Notes under the pieces: model-generated
Seen by the model: only the letters and a program-made list of their open reading frames with translations
The model's database searches: none
Told to the model about the DNA's origin: nothing
Program-made: the position numbers and the translations under genes
Assembly (NCBI GenBank): GCA_021768245.1
Contig: JAETNO010000007.1
Coordinates: 33,669 to 97,668 of the forward strand
DNA length: 64,000 nt
From: Bacteroidaceae bacterium
GTDB lineage: Bacteria; Bacteroidota; Bacteroidia; Bacteroidales; Muribaculaceae
Reading direction: 5' to 3'
Part shown: positions 17,633 through 26,756 of the stretch, piece after piece
How positions within the stretch are numbered: the stretch's first letter is position 1
Layout of the letters: every line of letters begins with the position of its first letter

Positions 17633-18764
17633 CGGGTATCGACAGCATAGGAATATCTGCATGGAAGAGAAGCTTATGAGCGAGAGTGGGGTTGAAAAGA
17701 CGCGCGAAGATATTCTTTTTCGGAGTTGGAACGACTATCATATCGACCTGACTCTTATTGTCGAGTCCATTGAAGTCCTCTATTTCATGAGATAGGGACA
17801 GAGATGCGGTCTTAAACGTGTATGCCGGATAGTTTTCCTTGCAGTATTCCATAAGATTCGCAAGAGCGGCCGAATCGCCCTGAGGTTTCTTTCTCGACGG
17901 GATTGCAAGAAGTGTCACAGAGAGAGAAACCGTAGGGAAGAGACGATAGAGTGCGTCAAGCGCAAGTATATCCTGTTGTTTTGAGGATGCGAAATATACT
18001 ACTTCACGAATATTGTCCGGGGTTTTAAACCGTAAGGATTCAGGGATGGTGAATACACACGAGCGGCATGTATCGAGCACTTCGGCGGTAACGCTTCCGA
18101 GCATATCACGGCTTTGTTTATCCGTGCCCCGTGTACCCATCACAATCAATAACGGGTGATGGGCTTTAGCATAGTCATTAATCACCTCTTCCGGAAGACC
18201 TTCCGTAATTTCCGACGTGAAAGACGCCGGCGGGATTACTCCATCCTTTATTTTCTCACGTATCTGAGCCTCGAAGTCAGACATTTGCTTACGGCTTATC
18301 TTAGAGAGTTCCTTATCCTCTTCAATATCCATAGCCACATCTGAAATGCCATCATAGGACATCGAATCAGTGAGCTGGAGTGCGGCACTGTTATTGACTA
18401 TTGGGTCTACATATGTATGAAGCAATTTTATCCGGGCCTTATGCGCTGCCGCTATATGAAACGCAAGTTTACATGCCTGCATCGACGGAGTTGAAAAATC
18501 GACAGGCACAAGCAGCTGCGGACCCTCTTCGGGACATTCCTTTAATGCGGACGGAGCAAAAATCTCGATATTCTCGATGAGCCTTAACGCCAATGGAAGG
18601 TCGCTTTCATTAATACGTACTCTGACGCCTGATGATACTACAGGGTTTGTAAGATTAACGTTTTGCAGTGTTACTTTAACCCCTTCACATTCGAGAATAT
18701 TCTTTAACTCGTGAGCTTTTTCATATGTATGGATGGCAATTGTTATCAGACGGTCTTTCTGCAT
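17628..18764 (-). CDS. tandem universal stress protein with N-terminal DUF2007-like domain
   Basis: 378-residue cytoplasmic protein. Residues about 1-75 (ITIAIHTYEKAHELKNILECEGV...VRINESDLPLALRLIE) resemble the small 'putative signal transducing' DUF2007 fold. Residues about 90-245 are a UspA domain with the nucleotide-binding GTRGTDKQSRDMLGSV motif (G2xG9xG[S/T] pattern). Residues about 255-378 form a second, degenerate Usp domain lacking that motif. The start at MQKDRLITIA avoids an unlikely hydrophobic extension. Usp proteins respond to starvation and other stresses. It precedes purM and follows a small HTH gene with a likely terminator between. The DUF2007 assignment is by pattern and uncertain. 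Confidence 0.8.
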   Translation of the reverse strand: MQKDRLITIAIHTYEKAHELKNILECEGVKVTLQNVNLTNPVVSSGVRVRINESDLPLALRLIENIEIFAPSALKECPEEGPQLLVPVDFSTPSMQACKLAFHIAAAHKARIKLLHTYVDPIVNNSAALQLTDSMSYDGISDVAMDIEEDKELSKISRKQMSDFEAQIREKIKDGVIPPASFTSEITEGLPEEVINDYAKAHHPLLIVMGTRGTDKQSRDMLGSVTAEVLDTCRSCVFTIPESLRFKTPDNIREVVYFASSKQQDILALDALYRLFPTVSLSVTLLAIPSRKKPQGDSAALANLMEYCKENYPAYTFKTASLSLSHEIEDFNGLDNKSQVDMIVVPTPKKNIFARLFNPTLAHKLLFHADIPMLSIPV

Positions 18765-18804
18765 GAGAGGAAGGTTATATTGATGATTATATTTTAAAAA
18801 CACA

Positions 18805-18852
18805 CGAAAGAACAAAAAGTCGAATTTAAAACTCAGGCTTTTTGTCCTTTCG
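18805..18852 (-). terminator. likely terminator of the small HTH gene
   Basis: CGAAAGAACAAAAAG and CTTTTTGTCCTTTCG form a long stem with one mismatch and an 18-nt loop. On the minus strand it is followed by TGTGTTTTTAAAAT, a U-rich tract. It lies just downstream of the HTH gene and upstream of the usp gene. Confidence 0.55.
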
Positions 18853-18875
18853 GTGTTAATTTCTTTATTATCGTA

Positions 18876-19133
18876 TTATTCCTTGTTTTGGCCCTGTATG
18901 ATTTCAATGGCCATATCATAGATAGTCGTGTCATCAAGGACTACTATTCCGCCGTTGGGACCGGGTTCGATATGCACACCGCAATTCTTGCCAAATTCAT
19001 AGTTTGTGCCTCCAAAATAATTCCTGACAGTCTGGGGAGTAAGATTGAGCTTGTCGGCAATCTGACGTATCGAACCGTCGGGGAGGCTGTCTTTAATACG
19101 GCGCAAATCGTTGAACGAGATAGTCTTTGTCAT
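18876..19133 (-). CDS. small helix-turn-helix DNA-binding protein
   Basis: 85-residue cytoplasmic protein. Residues about 20-40 (SIRQIADKLNLTPQTVRNYFG) form a clear helix-turn-helix, with the recognition helix in TPQTVRNYF. The C-terminal half (VHIEPGPNGGIVVLDD) is a short conserved extension. The form recalls small conserved Bacteroidales proteins annotated simply as DNA-binding; no target or regulon is known. It stands alone between the usp gene (own terminator between) and the Bat operon, with 223 bp of A/T-rich sequence upstream where no convincing TAnnTTTG promoter was found. Confidence 0.8.
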   Translation of the reverse strand: MTKTISFNDLRRIKDSLPDGSIRQIADKLNLTPQTVRNYFGGTNYEFGKNCGVHIEPGPNGGIVVLDDTTIYDMAIEIIQGQNKE

Positions 19134-19356
19134 GATACTTATAGGTGTTTTGTGGGTTAATACTGAATTTTATTACTAAGGTGGATTATGAAAATTTTAT
19201 TTCCACGTCACTAAATTAAGTTTTTAAATCAACACAGACAAATAATTCAATCAAAAAATTTGTATGTTTAAAAACACGTTTTACGATAAAACATTTCGAG
19301 ATTGAATTAACATTTTGTAGTTCAATACTTAAACTTGTAAGCCTTTATTATCCGAC

Positions 19357-20136
19357 CTATATCTTTTCAATAGCTGCCGCATTTATCCATGCACGGTGAG
19401 CGTTATCAACCTCGACATCATACCAAAGTGAATTGACTGAATCTGTAGTAGACCGTACTGAATCAAGAATCCTTACGCGTGTACCTTCGTGAAGGAGCAT
19501 GGCTTCTTGAGAACGGTCTTTCGGTACTCTTGGAGAAGTGCTGAGGATTGTAGACGGAGAAGTTATTATAGCGACATCATCGGCAGTCGCTATTGCAGCA
19601 GACCGAAATGACAGGAAGATAAAACAACCACATGCAATGATTGCGACCAACGAGCCGAAGAATCCTATTTTACGGATTGCTACCACATTTGAGAAAATAT
19701 ATGCCGTAACACCGACCAAGGTCAATATAAAGAAGCCGAGCGAAAGCCATGCCCAAACGTTTGAACGGGCTGAATTGGCTGCGGCATCAAGGGCATTTCC
19801 TATAAATGTACCACGTTCTCCCGGACGGTCTGCTATGCGTGCGTTGACAAATTCGAGATTGTTCTTAGCATCGGCAAATGTCGGGTCAATACGCAAAGCC
19901 CGTTCATAGGCAAGTATGGCCTTTCCCATTTCTCCAAGACGATAGTAACAGTTACCGAGATTGTACAGAAGTTGAGCGGATGTGCCTTCAGTGTTTATTA
20001 CATGGAGATACGCATCGGCAGCTTCCTTATAATTATCCGCAGTATATGCAGAGTCGGCCTGCTCAATGAGTCCAGACTGCGCCTTGATTGAAAGTGCGGC
20101 TACAGAGATGAGTATTAATGTGATTATATGTTTCAT
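19357..20136 (-). CDS. batE: BatE: TPR/SH3-like aerotolerance protein
   Basis: 259-residue membrane protein, last gene of the Bat operon. A signal peptide (1-19) is followed by two to three TPRs (about 22-105, including AQLLYNLGNCYYRLG). Two transmembrane segments (about 131-152 and 160-178) and a C-terminal SH3-like domain (about 188-259) follow. This is the BatE layout. Bat proteins are thought to form an inner-membrane complex protecting Bacteroides from oxygen or envelope stress; the biochemical role is unproven. The start overlaps the batD stop codon as ATGA (20133-20136), implying translational coupling. Confidence 0.88.
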   Translation of the reverse strand: MKHIITLILISVAALSIKAQSGLIEQADSAYTADNYKEAADAYLHVINTEGTSAQLLYNLGNCYYRLGEMGKAILAYERALRIDPTFADAKNNLEFVNARIADRPGERGTFIGNALDAAANSARSNVWAWLSLGFFILTLVGVTAYIFSNVVAIRKIGFFGSLVAIIACGCFIFLSFRSAAIATADDVAIITSPSTILSTSPRVPKDRSQEAMLLHEGTRVRILDSVRSTTDSVNSLWYDVEVDNAHRAWINAAAIEKI

Positions 20137-21932
20137 TTCCGATTGCTTTCAAGGTTATTGATTACGTCGACGCCCCGTTCATAGACACTGTCCATCCGAT
20201 TGGAGCTATCCGGCGTGTAGCGGGCCATCTCACAATCGTCAAGAACTTCTACAAGACCGGAGGTGCGTTGTTCGGAATATCCCTTTGATGCGAGAGTTGA
20301 AATGATGTTTTCACGCGAAAGCTGGGAAACCGGCATTGAAAGTTTATCTGACAGATATCCCCATAGCGCACGAAGCATTTCCTCATAGAATTTATCACTG
20401 TCTCCGGCTTTCATGAAGGTCTCAGCCGCTTTTAAACGACGACGGGCGACTTTGCTCGCTTTAGCGGTACGACGTCCGGCTACATCGGCATTAAGCCTTG
20501 CATTACGGCGGTTGGCCACGACCAGTGCTATAGTGGCAATAAGCAGGCCAAGATACAAAAACCAATACCAGGACTGCAACACTATAAGTTTATGCTCCTT
20601 CTCCGGAGTCTTTTGACCAAGATAGATATGTCGGATGTCTGAATTTTTATTTTCCACTTCTTTCTGATCGGCAGTTACCGGGGCAGATACGCCTTTAGCC
20701 ACCTTAATCGGATAGGAAGGAGTGGTAAGAGTGACATATTGTTTCGTTTGAGGATTGAAGTATACAAACTTATCGCTACCGATAGTGAAATTACCTACGC
20801 TTTGTGGCACAAAAGTGTATTCAACAGTCATCGAACCGCTGACCTCGTTGCCATGGACATTTGCCTGTATATCACTTTTGGGAGTATATTGTTCAAATTC
20901 TGTAGGAAAGTCAATCACAGGCTCTTTCACATATTTGATATTGCCTGTTCCGCGGATAGTGTATATAAGAGTCGCCGGGTCATTTGTCCTGAAAGAGTTA
21001 CCTACGAGACGGCTGTCGATATCGAAAGTTCCTACGGCACCGTTAAACCCATCGGGCTGAGGCTGGGGGAGTGGCAGAATGTTTATGGAGCCTGAATTCG
21101 AGCTGACCTTTATTTTAGCCTCGCGCGGCTGTCTGACCTGGAACATTCCCATGTTGACATTGTCATATTGAACAACCGAGATATCATAATTGCCGGAATT
21201 AATTGTCAGCTTTCCGCTTTTCTGTGGAAATATGATACAACGTTTCAATACAGCGGTCATATAATTCTGCCCGTTGTATGTCTCCATCTCATTGAGAGAT
21301 GGCTGCACATCCACCTCCTGAATCAAAAAGCCGTCAAAAGAGGGTTGCTTTGTAGGCATGAATGAAGATATGCTATATTTGGTATATAGCTTTATCGTAC
21401 ATCCGATAGCCTCCTGCTCGTATGCCGACGATTTTGAAAGGATGATGCGAACAAACACATCGTCGCTGTTAACACGTCTACCTGCTGCCTGCGTATCGAC
21501 ATCGTCAACATCTACGGGTCTTTGAGACGCAGGCGTATCACGTTCCGCACGCTCATGGACGGTGAAATTTACAGCTTTGGTCGACAGCCTTTTCCCGTCG
21601 GCCGTCACTGTAGCGGCAGGAATAGTATAGTTCCCGGCCTTGGTTGCCTTATAGTAGTAAGTATATTCTATGGCCGATGATGATGTTGCCTTACCGTTTA
21701 CGACCTGATAACTGTGGGATTGAGATTCAGAAGGGCCGTAGAGAAGGGTACAACCGTTGATTTGAGCGACTTTCAAGTCAGAGCCGTCGGCGTTAGTCAG
21801 ACGGAATGTCACCGGGAATCTGTCTCCTTCATAGACTTTTGTCGGAGGTTTGACAGTAAAGCTTACCTGTGCCCTGATAGCCGGGATGGCAGTCAGAACA
21901 AAGATTAATATAAATAGCGAGACGCGTTTCAT
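20133..21932 (-). CDS. batD: BatD: oxygen tolerance protein
   Basis: 599-residue BatD-family membrane protein. A signal peptide (about 1-21) precedes a large periplasmic part made of beta-sandwich repeats (VSFTVKPPTKVYEGDRF, then KVYEGDRFPVTFRL-like modules to about 440). One transmembrane helix follows (about 455-475, WYWFLYLGLLIATIAL), then a cytoplasmic helical tail (about 490-599). The start at MKRVSLFILIF was chosen because it gives the signal peptide; the frame is open 18 codons further. It overlaps batE by 4 bp and its reading start lies 48 bp after the batC stop codon region. Confidence 0.9.
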   Translation of the reverse strand: MKRVSLFILIFVLTAIPAIRAQVSFTVKPPTKVYEGDRFPVTFRLTNADGSDLKVAQINGCTLLYGPSESQSHSYQVVNGKATSSSAIEYTYYYKATKAGNYTIPAATVTADGKRLSTKAVNFTVHERAERDTPASQRPVDVDDVDTQAAGRRVNSDDVFVRIILSKSSAYEQEAIGCTIKLYTKYSISSFMPTKQPSFDGFLIQEVDVQPSLNEMETYNGQNYMTAVLKRCIIFPQKSGKLTINSGNYDISVVQYDNVNMGMFQVRQPREAKIKVSSNSGSINILPLPQPQPDGFNGAVGTFDIDSRLVGNSFRTNDPATLIYTIRGTGNIKYVKEPVIDFPTEFEQYTPKSDIQANVHGNEVSGSMTVEYTFVPQSVGNFTIGSDKFVYFNPQTKQYVTLTTPSYPIKVAKGVSAPVTADQKEVENKNSDIRHIYLGQKTPEKEHKLIVLQSWYWFLYLGLLIATIALVVANRRNARLNADVAGRRTAKASKVARRRLKAAETFMKAGDSDKFYEEMLRALWGYLSDKLSMPVSQLSRENIISTLASKGYSEQRTSGLVEVLDDCEMARYTPDSSNRMDSVYERGVDVINNLESNRK

Positions 21933-21979
21933 TGAGACATTGATGATATGAGGTTCGATAATTAGAGGACGATGTAAAC

Positions 21980-22774
21980 TTACCATGGATTGGTCACCGG
22001 ACGCCGTGACGGAGCTCCGTTTTTCTTTTTCTCCGCATTAATTCGGGCACGGGTAGCATTTTCCTCATTCTCCATAGCTTTCAGAATCTTTTCGGCATTT
22101 TGTTGGCTTATGCCACCTCCCTGTTGATTTTGGGGTTGCTGTTTTTGATTCTGAGGCTGCTGTGATTGATTCTTGTCTTTGTTGTCCTGGTTCTTATCTT
22201 GATCCTTGTTCTGGTCTTGATTCTGCTGGTCCTGTTTATCCTGATTCTGTTTATCTTTGTCCTGGTCTTTATTATCCTGGTCTTTGTTTTTATCTTTATT
22301 CTGGTCCTGGTTCTGTTGCTCCTGAAGCCGTTTTTGGGCAAGACGCAGATTTTCACGCGCTTTATCGTTATCAGGATTCCTTCGCAATGCATTCTTATAT
22401 AAATCAATGCTCTTCGCATAGTCCTGCGAATTGAAAGCTATGTTACCGAGGTTATAGAAGGCCTTTTCAGCGATAGCTATATTTTCAGCATCACGCGTTA
22501 GATTCTGGAGTATTCCTGCCGCCTCCTTCTGTGTCTCTCCGGAAGCGGAACCCTGACGCAATAGCGAGGCTGCGAGATTGAATTGCGCAATCTCGTTCAT
22601 AGCGTTTTCCTCCAGGGCTTTTCTATAGGCAACTTCCGCATCGGCATATCGTTCTTCCCGATACAGTTTATTGCCTTCCACTATATAATTACGTTCGTGG
22701 CGTGTCGTTTTGTTTTCCGCATTTGCAGAAATCGCTATCGCAACGAGCGCTACAGCTATGATTGTTCTTTTCAT
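21980..22774 (-). CDS. batC: BatC: TPR protein with low-complexity region
   Basis: 264-residue secreted or periplasm-facing protein with a signal peptide (1-19) and TPR units (about 28-142). Residues 151-218 consist almost only of Q, N, D and K. The C-terminus is basic, ending RRPVTNPW. TPR position and gene order (batB-batC-batD) identify it as BatC. TPRs probably hold the Bat complex together. The Q/N/D/K stretch is likely disordered or coiled. The start overlaps the batB stop as ATGA (22771-22774). Confidence 0.85.
   Translation of the reverse strand: MKRTIIAVALVAIAISANAENKTTRHERNYIVEGNKLYREERYADAEVAYRKALEENAMNEIAQFNLAASLLRQGSASGETQKEAAGILQNLTRDAENIAIAEKAFYNLGNIAFNSQDYAKSIDLYKNALRRNPDNDKARENLRLAQKRLQEQQNQDQNKDKNKDQDNKDQDKDKQNQDKQDQQNQDQNKDQDKNQDNKDKNQSQQPQNQKQQPQNQQGGGISQQNAEKILKAMENEENATRARINAEKKKNGAPSRRPVTNPW
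22121..22324 (-). repeat. Q/N/D/K-coding low-complexity repeat in batC
   Basis: 68 codons (residues 151-218 of BatC) composed nearly entirely of Gln, Asn, Asp and Lys. A nine-residue unit QQNQDQNKD appears at 153-161 and again at 183-191. The DNA is correspondingly repetitive and may vary in length between strains. Confidence 0.8.
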
Positions 22775-23835
22775 TTGTTTCCTCCTTCCTCTTTAGTGAA
22801 GAAACGGTATTTCTTGAGCCAGGATATCTTTCGTGTGACAGTTATAGAGTCAATAAGCAGCAACACAAGGGCTATTATGGCGACTATCGGGAATTGTTCG
22901 CTCTGAGGAGAGAAAGATTTACGCTCAAATTCGCCTTGCGCGAGTTCATCCATTTTTGTATCCACTGCCGATATCGCAGAATTTGAAGCTCCGTTGACAT
23001 ATATTCCGCCTCCGGCCTGCGCTATCTGGGCGGCTGTCGCTTCGTCGTGTCGTGTAACCACTTCTTCGCCAGTCACTGGATTTATCATATAGCGTCCATT
23101 TCCGACTGGAATACGCGCCCCACGCGATGTACCGAGACCGATTACGTCAATCTGTATTCCGGCATTGGCTGCACGTTTAGCCGCCTCGACGGCGTTATCT
23201 TCAAAATTCTCACCGTCAGTTATGACAATGATAGCTTTACCCATTTCATCGTTAGGCGTAAATGAATTCATTGCCATCTCCAGGGCCGCACCTATTGCGG
23301 TTCCTTGAGTAGGAACGGCGTCCGGGCTTATGCCGTTGAGAAACATCTTCGCAGAAATATAGTCGGATGTTATGGGTAGTTGCGTATATGCGTCTCCAGC
23401 AAAAACTATAAGGCCCACCTTGTCATTTGTCATTTTATCGATGAGTTTCTCAAGTATGTGTTTAGCTCGCTGAAGTCGGCTCAATCCACGGTCATCGTCA
23501 GTACTTGATGCGAGCATGGAATTCGAAACGTCAAGACAGACCATCACTTCGATGCCACGCGATGTGCTTGTCTCAGCCGAGTCAGCTTCAAGTCCGCCTG
23601 TAGCGCGAGGACGCGCAATCATTATCACAAGCGTAGCTATTATAAGGAGGGAAAGCGTCAACTTTACCCATGGCATATATTTTGATACCTCGGGCATGAG
23701 ACTGTCAATGACCTTCGGCCGACCATAACGGTTGAGTTTCCTCCGACGGCTGTAGCGCGACCAGATAAAAAGACCGGCCACTATAGGTAGAAGGAAAAGC
23801 AGGTATAGCAGATGTGGATATGCAAATGAAATCAT
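22771..23835 (-). CDS. batB: BatB: VWA-domain membrane protein
   Basis: 354-residue inner-membrane protein: N-terminal transmembrane helices (about 8-26 and 58-75), a von Willebrand factor A domain (about 94-300) with an intact MIDAS motif DVSNS (102-106), and a C-terminal transmembrane helix (about 316-336). VWA domains bind a divalent metal and partner proteins. Paired with BatA it would form the core of the Bat complex. MoxR-type ATPases encoded in the same operon are proposed chaperones for VWA proteins. It is 12 bp downstream of batA and overlaps batC by 4 bp. Confidence 0.92.
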   Translation of the reverse strand: MISFAYPHLLYLLFLLPIVAGLFIWSRYSRRRKLNRYGRPKVIDSLMPEVSKYMPWVKLTLSLLIIATLVIMIARPRATGGLEADSAETSTSRGIEVMVCLDVSNSMLASSTDDDRGLSRLQRAKHILEKLIDKMTNDKVGLIVFAGDAYTQLPITSDYISAKMFLNGISPDAVPTQGTAIGAALEMAMNSFTPNDEMGKAIIVITDGENFEDNAVEAAKRAANAGIQIDVIGLGTSRGARIPVGNGRYMINPVTGEEVVTRHDEATAAQIAQAGGGIYVNGASNSAISAVDTKMDELAQGEFERKSFSPQSEQFPIVAIIALVLLLIDSITVTRKISWLKKYRFFTKEEGGNK

Positions 23836-23847
23836 AAACTCAACGGT

Positions 23848-24834
23848 TTAGGGGATTGTCCGGAAAACAGTGTAACGCAGGAGGACTGCAAGCCCGAAAA
23901 GGCTCAGGGCCGCTATGGCCCATGGCAGATAATCATCCTCCGTACTTGTAAAGTTCCTTAAATCCATTTTTGTTTTTTCAAGGCGGTCAATTTCCGCGAA
24001 TATATCTTTCAGCACATTGTTACCTGTCGCACGGAAATATTTACCGCCCGTTGTTTCAGCGATAGTCCTGAGCGTGGCCTCGTCAATGACAACCGGAAGA
24101 TTCACATACTCTATCCGGCCAAACATATTCTCCTGAGGATAGGGGGCAGTGCCGTTTGTTCCGATGCCTATCGTGTAAACTTTGATGCCAAGTTGCTTTG
24201 CTATTTCCGCAGCAGTAATAGGAGCGACATTACCCGTATTGTTTGAACCGTCCGTCAACAGGATTATGCTTTTTGATTTCGCTTTCCCCTCCTTTATGCG
24301 GTTTATTGATGTGGCAAGACCGTCGCCGATAGCTGTACCGTCCTGCAACATACCCATTTTTATGTCTTGAATATAATTTGCAATCATGGAACGGTCAGTA
24401 GTCATTGGTAAGGCTGTAAAGCTCTCCGCCGCAAAGATTACAACACCGATATTGTCACCCTCACGTCCGGCCACAAATTTGGAAGCGACGTCTTTGGCAG
24501 CTTCAAATCGGTCAGGTTTGAAATCTCGAGCGAGCATACTTGTAGAGATATCCATAGCGAGCACGATATCTGTACCCTCGACGCTTGATGTGTTCCATGA
24601 GTCACGTGTCTGCGGACGTGCAAGAACGATAATCACACATCCGATAGCAGCCAACTGTAAAAGGGAAAGGATATGACGCAGTGAAGCCAGGATTGAGCGC
24701 GGTGCACGGGCAAAGGACGACACCGTAGACACCTCCATTGATGCGTGGAGTGTGCGTCGCTTATATATATACCATGCTATCAGAGGTATAAAAAGCAGGA
24801 ACAGCCATAGATATCCGGGATTTGCCAGTAACAT
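23848..24834 (-). CDS. batA: BatA: VWA-domain membrane protein
   Basis: 328-residue inner-membrane protein with two N-terminal transmembrane helices (about 5-24 and 56-73). A VWA domain (about 88-290) has the MIDAS motif DISTS (95-99), followed by a C-terminal transmembrane helix (about 305-325). BatA is the most conserved Bat component. It is separated from the preceding gene by 9 bp and from batB by 12 bp, so the operon is compact. The VWA domain faces the periplasm by prediction. BatA and BatB are paralogues of nearly equal size, presumably from an old duplication. Confidence 0.92.
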   Translation of the reverse strand: MLLANPGYLWLFLLFIPLIAWYIYKRRTLHASMEVSTVSSFARAPRSILASLRHILSLLQLAAIGCVIIVLARPQTRDSWNTSSVEGTDIVLAMDISTSMLARDFKPDRFEAAKDVASKFVAGREGDNIGVVIFAAESFTALPMTTDRSMIANYIQDIKMGMLQDGTAIGDGLATSINRIKEGKAKSKSIILLTDGSNNTGNVAPITAAEIAKQLGIKVYTIGIGTNGTAPYPQENMFGRIEYVNLPVVIDEATLRTIAETTGGKYFRATGNNVLKDIFAEIDRLEKTKMDLRNFTSTEDDYLPWAIAALSLFGLAVLLRYTVFRTIP

Positions 24835-24843
24835 TGCGGGTGA

Positions 24844-25827
24844 TTATTGTTTTGTAGTTGTTTCTTTATCTTCTGTAGAGTCTGCATTTTCCTCGATTAC
24901 AGGCTGAGGCTTGGTGTCCTCAACAAATTGAATTGCAGAGTTGAACGCTTTTACATTATCATCAGGTAGAGGTCGCACTTTAGCGAATTTCACGAAATCG
25001 GCAGTCTCAAGCACCCGCTCCATATTGGCCTTGCTCAATCTTGTCTCTTCATTGGATTGAATGGCATGACGTATCTGGGTAGATGTCATTTCCATGGCGT
25101 TCACACCGAATCGACCGTGGAGGTAGGTACGAAGTATATCAGTAAGACGGGTATAGAATTCTTTTTCCTGTCCATTCTCGCACAATTTTTCGCCACGAAG
25201 CTTATTCAGTTCATCAATAGCGCGTTCATATGGCGGTACAGGTTTCGGTGCGGATGCTGCAAAAGGATTCTTCTTTTTAGTCATTACATAGGCAATGTAT
25301 CCACCGATTGCAAGCACAATTATCACAGCGAGAATCCATAAGCCATAATCGACAATAAAGTCAGGCAGATAATCTATGAAGCTTCTGTCTACGTCGGCGA
25401 CATCGGCATAATCGTGGATGGTCTGAAGTGAATCTACATCAGCAGGAAACACCTTTAACACGAGGCGGTTCGAACGGATAGTATCGGTTCCTGCCACATA
25501 TGCTATAGGGTTGAGATGATAGACTCCGGAATCAAAAGACTGAAGAAGGATATCCTGATTGATTTCGACACGACCGCTACCGATGTCCGCTGTGTCAGCT
25601 TTGAGTATCTTCAGGATTTCGACTTTTCCACATATGGAATCCTTGGGGATGACCAATTGCCCTGCCTGGTTCGCATCTTTTATAAGTTCCACATGCAGGG
25701 GAGTTGTACGCCCCATAAGAAGGTATGCAGAGTCAAGGCTGACCTTGAGACTTGGCGAAGCAGAGACGCCGCAGACCGCAAACGATGTCGCCAATAAAAG
25801 TAGTAATATGCGGATTTGTCGAATCAT
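24844..25827 (-). CDS. Bat-operon membrane protein with cytoplasmic C-terminal domain
   Basis: 327-residue protein with a signal peptide (about 1-23), a periplasmic beta-rich domain (about 24-155), one transmembrane helix (about 160-182, LWILAVIIVLAIGGYIAYV), a basic stop-transfer KKK, and a cytoplasmic helical domain. The last includes ERAIDELNKLR and FYTRLTDILRTYLHGRFGV, as in the DUF4381-type proteins found between DUF58 and batA in Bat/MoxR clusters. Homologues have been called BatG or left unnamed, so no symbol is assigned. The C-terminal tail is acidic and Thr/Lys rich. It probably links the cytoplasmic MoxR/DUF58 partners to the VWA proteins (inference from context). Confidence 0.75.
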   Translation of the reverse strand: MIRQIRILLLLLATSFAVCGVSASPSLKVSLDSAYLLMGRTTPLHVELIKDANQAGQLVIPKDSICGKVEILKILKADTADIGSGRVEINQDILLQSFDSGVYHLNPIAYVAGTDTIRSNRLVLKVFPADVDSLQTIHDYADVADVDRSFIDYLPDFIVDYGLWILAVIIVLAIGGYIAYVMTKKKNPFAASAPKPVPPYERAIDELNKLRGEKLCENGQEKEFYTRLTDILRTYLHGRFGVNAMEMTSTQIRHAIQSNEETRLSKANMERVLETADFVKFAKVRPLPDDNVKAFNSAIQFVEDTKPQPVIEENADSTEDKETTTKQ

Positions 25828-25851
25828 ATAGGTCTTTTTTAGTAGGAGGGC

Positions 25852-26727
25852 TTATCTTACACCCCTGTTTTTAAAGAGAGCCATGAGGGCTTTGGCGAAA
25901 TCTTCATCGGTAGCGATTGAGGCGTGGTCTACGCGACACTTGCTTAGAGTCTCAACTGTCGCCTGCTGGCGTTCATACCACCATTTGCTGAAGGCTTGAC
26001 GGGTACGCTTGGATGATGTGTTGACCCATCTCGAAGCCCCCGTCTCAAGGTCTGTCACTCGCATCAACCCCACATCAGGCAAAGTGGTGTCGCGCTTGTC
26101 GTAAACCTGGATGGCTATAATGTCATGTTTGTTACATGCAATCTGAAGCTGTCGCTTGAAGTCGTGGTCGTCGATGAAGTCGGAGATGAGAAAAGTAGTA
26201 CACCGTTTTTTAAGCGCATCGGTAAAATATCGCAGTGCGACTGAAATATCCGTCCCCTGGCTCTCAGGTGTGAAATCAAGGAGCTCACGTATAATCAACA
26301 AGATATGCTTTTTCCCTTTCTTGGGAGGGATGAACTTCTCAATCTTATCAGAAAAGAAAATGACTCCGATTTTATCGTTGTTGGTTATCGCTGAATATGC
26401 GAGAGTTGCAGCAATCTCAGCAATCATTTCTTTCTTTTCTTCACCTACAGCTCCAAACATACGGCTTCGCGAAACGTCGACAAGCAACATGACCGTGAGT
26501 TCACGCTCTTCCTCATAGACTTTCACATAAGGATGGTTATGACGTGCCGTGACGTTCCAGTCAATGTCCCTGACATCGTCGCCATATTGATATTCCCTGA
26601 CTTCCGAAAAGGTCATACCTCTTCCCTTGAAAGCCGTATGGTATTCTCCCGCAAATATGTTCTGGGACAATCCGCGGGTTTTTATATCAATCTTCCTTAC
26701 CTTTTTTAATAATTCGTTTGCTTCCAT
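25852..26727 (-). CDS. DUF58 domain protein of the Bat operon
   Basis: 291-residue cytoplasmic protein. The DUF58 signature is RGMTFSEVREYQYGDDVRDIDWNVTARH (residues about 36-63), followed by a VWA-like fold (LVDVSRSRMFG) with a partial MIDAS. DUF58 proteins nearly always accompany MoxR ATPases and are presumed partners or substrates. The gene lies 29 bp downstream of moxR and 24 bp upstream of the next membrane protein. No enzyme activity is established for the family. Confidence 0.9.
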   Translation of the reverse strand: MEANELLKKVRKIDIKTRGLSQNIFAGEYHTAFKGRGMTFSEVREYQYGDDVRDIDWNVTARHNHPYVKVYEEERELTVMLLVDVSRSRMFGAVGEEKKEMIAEIAATLAYSAITNNDKIGVIFFSDKIEKFIPPKKGKKHILLIIRELLDFTPESQGTDISVALRYFTDALKKRCTTFLISDFIDDHDFKRQLQIACNKHDIIAIQVYDKRDTTLPDVGLMRVTDLETGASRWVNTSSKRTRQAFSKWWYERQQATVETLSKCRVDHASIATDEDFAKALMALFKNRGVR

Positions 26728-26756
26728 TATGGATGGCGCGTATGAATCTATGAGAA

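Noticed and set aside
19278..19292. GTTTTA-CGA-TAAAAC inverted repeat as a terminator
   Set aside because: Only A/T-rich 6-bp stem, no U-tract and not directly after a gene end.
22162..22434. Very hydrophobic plus-strand frames opposite batC
   Set aside because: They are the complement of Q/N/D/K codons in a low-complexity tract, which forces Leu/Val/Ile/Phe codons on the other strand.
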